From positions 1-13,733 of the forward strand of contig JAOZST010000098.1 in the NCBI GenBank assembly GCA_029939535.1: 13,733 bases of DNA, read 5' to 3'. The stretch comes from NBML01 sp029939535. Its GTDB lineage: Bacteria > Desulfobacterota > Desulfobacteria > Desulfobacterales > Desulfobacteraceae. This document shows, piece by piece, positions 13,268-13,733 of the stretch. The notes beneath the pieces were generated by a model. That model was given only the letters and a program-made list of their open reading frames with translations, ran no database searches and was not told where the DNA came from. Each line of letters opens with the position of its first letter. Within the stretch, counting starts at the first letter, position 1. The position numbers and the translations under genes were made by a program.

Positions 13268-13296
13268 ATGATAATCCTGTTTCAGGTAGGTGTCAA
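13268..13296 (-). promoter_or_regulatory. Strong sigma-70 promoter upstream of the MFS gene
   Basis: On the minus strand TTGACA (13296-13291), a 17-base spacer and TATCAT (13273-13268) form a near-consensus promoter between the grpE-like stop and the MFS start. Transcription would begin near 13261 and give a leader of about 120 bases. Confidence 0.65.
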
Positions 13297-13323
13297 TGCA
13301 GAGAAATGAATTTATTAATAAAA

Positions 13324-13733
13324 TTATTCATTAAGGACAGTAATCACTTCAGCTTTTCTCAAAACCTGGTTGTCTTGTTGATTGAGAAACCCATTTTTTA
13401 CTACTTCTATTATGGTTTCATTTTCCAACCCTGGATGCCCCCTGGTTTCGATCACTTTGCAATATTCCATTGTTGCCTTATTCCCGGGGAATTCCATTGG
13501 GACGATGGATGCAGATTTAAAGTAGCGAAGCAATTTTCTATGGATGGAATGTATATTTTTGCCCAGCATTTTTGCGGTTTTATCAAGTTTGTCTTTTTTT
13601 GTTTCAAGATTTTTTTCCAGGGCTCCAAGGGCATCCATGATGTCAAGAAGGCCTAAAAAAGAGTCTCTTTCCTTTTTATAAAACAGCTCCTCTTTTTGGG
13701 TAAGGGCAATGTTCAATTCAGCAATTGTTTGCT
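13324..13733 (-). CDS. GrpE-like nucleotide exchange factor, 5' end off the window
   Basis: The frame is open from the right edge to the stop at 13324, with 136 complete codons visible. The N-terminal part (KKERDSFLGLLDIMDALGALEKNL) is helical and matches the GrpE long-helix end, where LLD..DAL is typical. The C-terminal part has the order expected of the GrpE beta domain: IVPMEFPG, then KVIETRGHPGLENETIIEVV, then NGFLNQQDNQVLRKAEVITV, compare the usual Gly-Tyr...Arg-Val-Leu-Arg-Pro-Ala-Val-Val. GrpE exchanges nucleotide on DnaK. It diverges from housekeeping GrpE (tyrosine where the conserved beta-domain histidine is expected, and lysine in place of the proline after Leu-Arg), so it may serve a specialised Hsp70. 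The only in-window start is a TTG at 13716 and the frame continues upstream, so the true start is probably beyond the edge. Confidence 0.68.
   Translation of the reverse strand, partial: QTIAELNIALTQKEELFYKKERDSFLGLLDIMDALGALEKNLETKKDKLDKTAKMLGKNIHSIHRKLLRYFKSASIVPMEFPGNKATMEYCKVIETRGHPGLENETIIEVVKNGFLNQQDNQVLRKAEVITVLNE

Overview
The window looks like a piece of a Gram-negative, probably anaerobic, deltaproteobacterial-type chromosome (Desulfobacterota, for example a Desulfobacter or Desulfobacula relative). This is inferred from the protein style, a RocR-type sigma-54 activator, ETF genes attached to an amine-oxidation operon, and moderate GC content by eye. No rRNA or marker gene is present to confirm the taxon. 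Most of the window is one long minus-strand cluster for oxidation of N-methylated glycine compounds. An exactly 100-base run of N (2812-2911) is an assembly gap.

Layout, in direction of transcription. Minus strand, 10158 down to 1: soxB (FAD/FMN subunit of heterotetrameric sarcosine oxidase), a palindromic repeat element, soxD, soxA and soxG, then a second DAO-family flavoprotein related to SoxB, a strong hairpin, etfB, etfA, and the start and body of a PAS/sigma-54/Fis regulator that runs off the left edge. soxD/soxA and etfB/etfA overlap, and etfA and the regulator are one base apart. Plus strand, divergent from soxB: an RpiR/SIS-family regulator, followed by a YbaK/ProXp-ala-type aminoacyl-tRNA deacylase. 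Converging on these from the right: a YcaD-like MFS transporter (13142-11841), with its own promoter and a structured leader, and upstream of it the C-terminal part of a GrpE-like protein cut by the right edge.

How the parts fit. SoxBDAG would demethylate sarcosine to glycine, passing the methyl carbon to tetrahydrofolate on the SoxA aminomethyltransferase-like domain. The classical enzyme passes its electrons to O2. Here ETF genes lie in the same cluster, so a reasonable inference is that ETF carries the electrons to the quinone pool or another respiratory acceptor. The second DAO protein could act on a related substrate such as dimethylglycine, or could be an electron-transfer partner. Its place between soxG and etfB ties it to the pathway, but its substrate cannot be read from sequence. 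Two regulators bracket the cluster: the RpiR-type protein at the divergent promoter region and the RocR-like protein as the last gene.

Structural points: the N gap in etfB is flanked by a 21-bp duplication, and merging the two copies restores one intact 268-residue EtfB; etfA carries an in-frame 15-bp minisatellite; the soxB-soxD spacer holds a 64-bp near-perfect palindrome within GGGGTC/GACCCC repeats; and the soxB/rpiR divergent region carries an exact 10-bp inverted repeat placed over the putative promoters. No tRNA, rRNA, CRISPR array or transposase gene was seen, and no gene-free stretch exceeds 300 bases.
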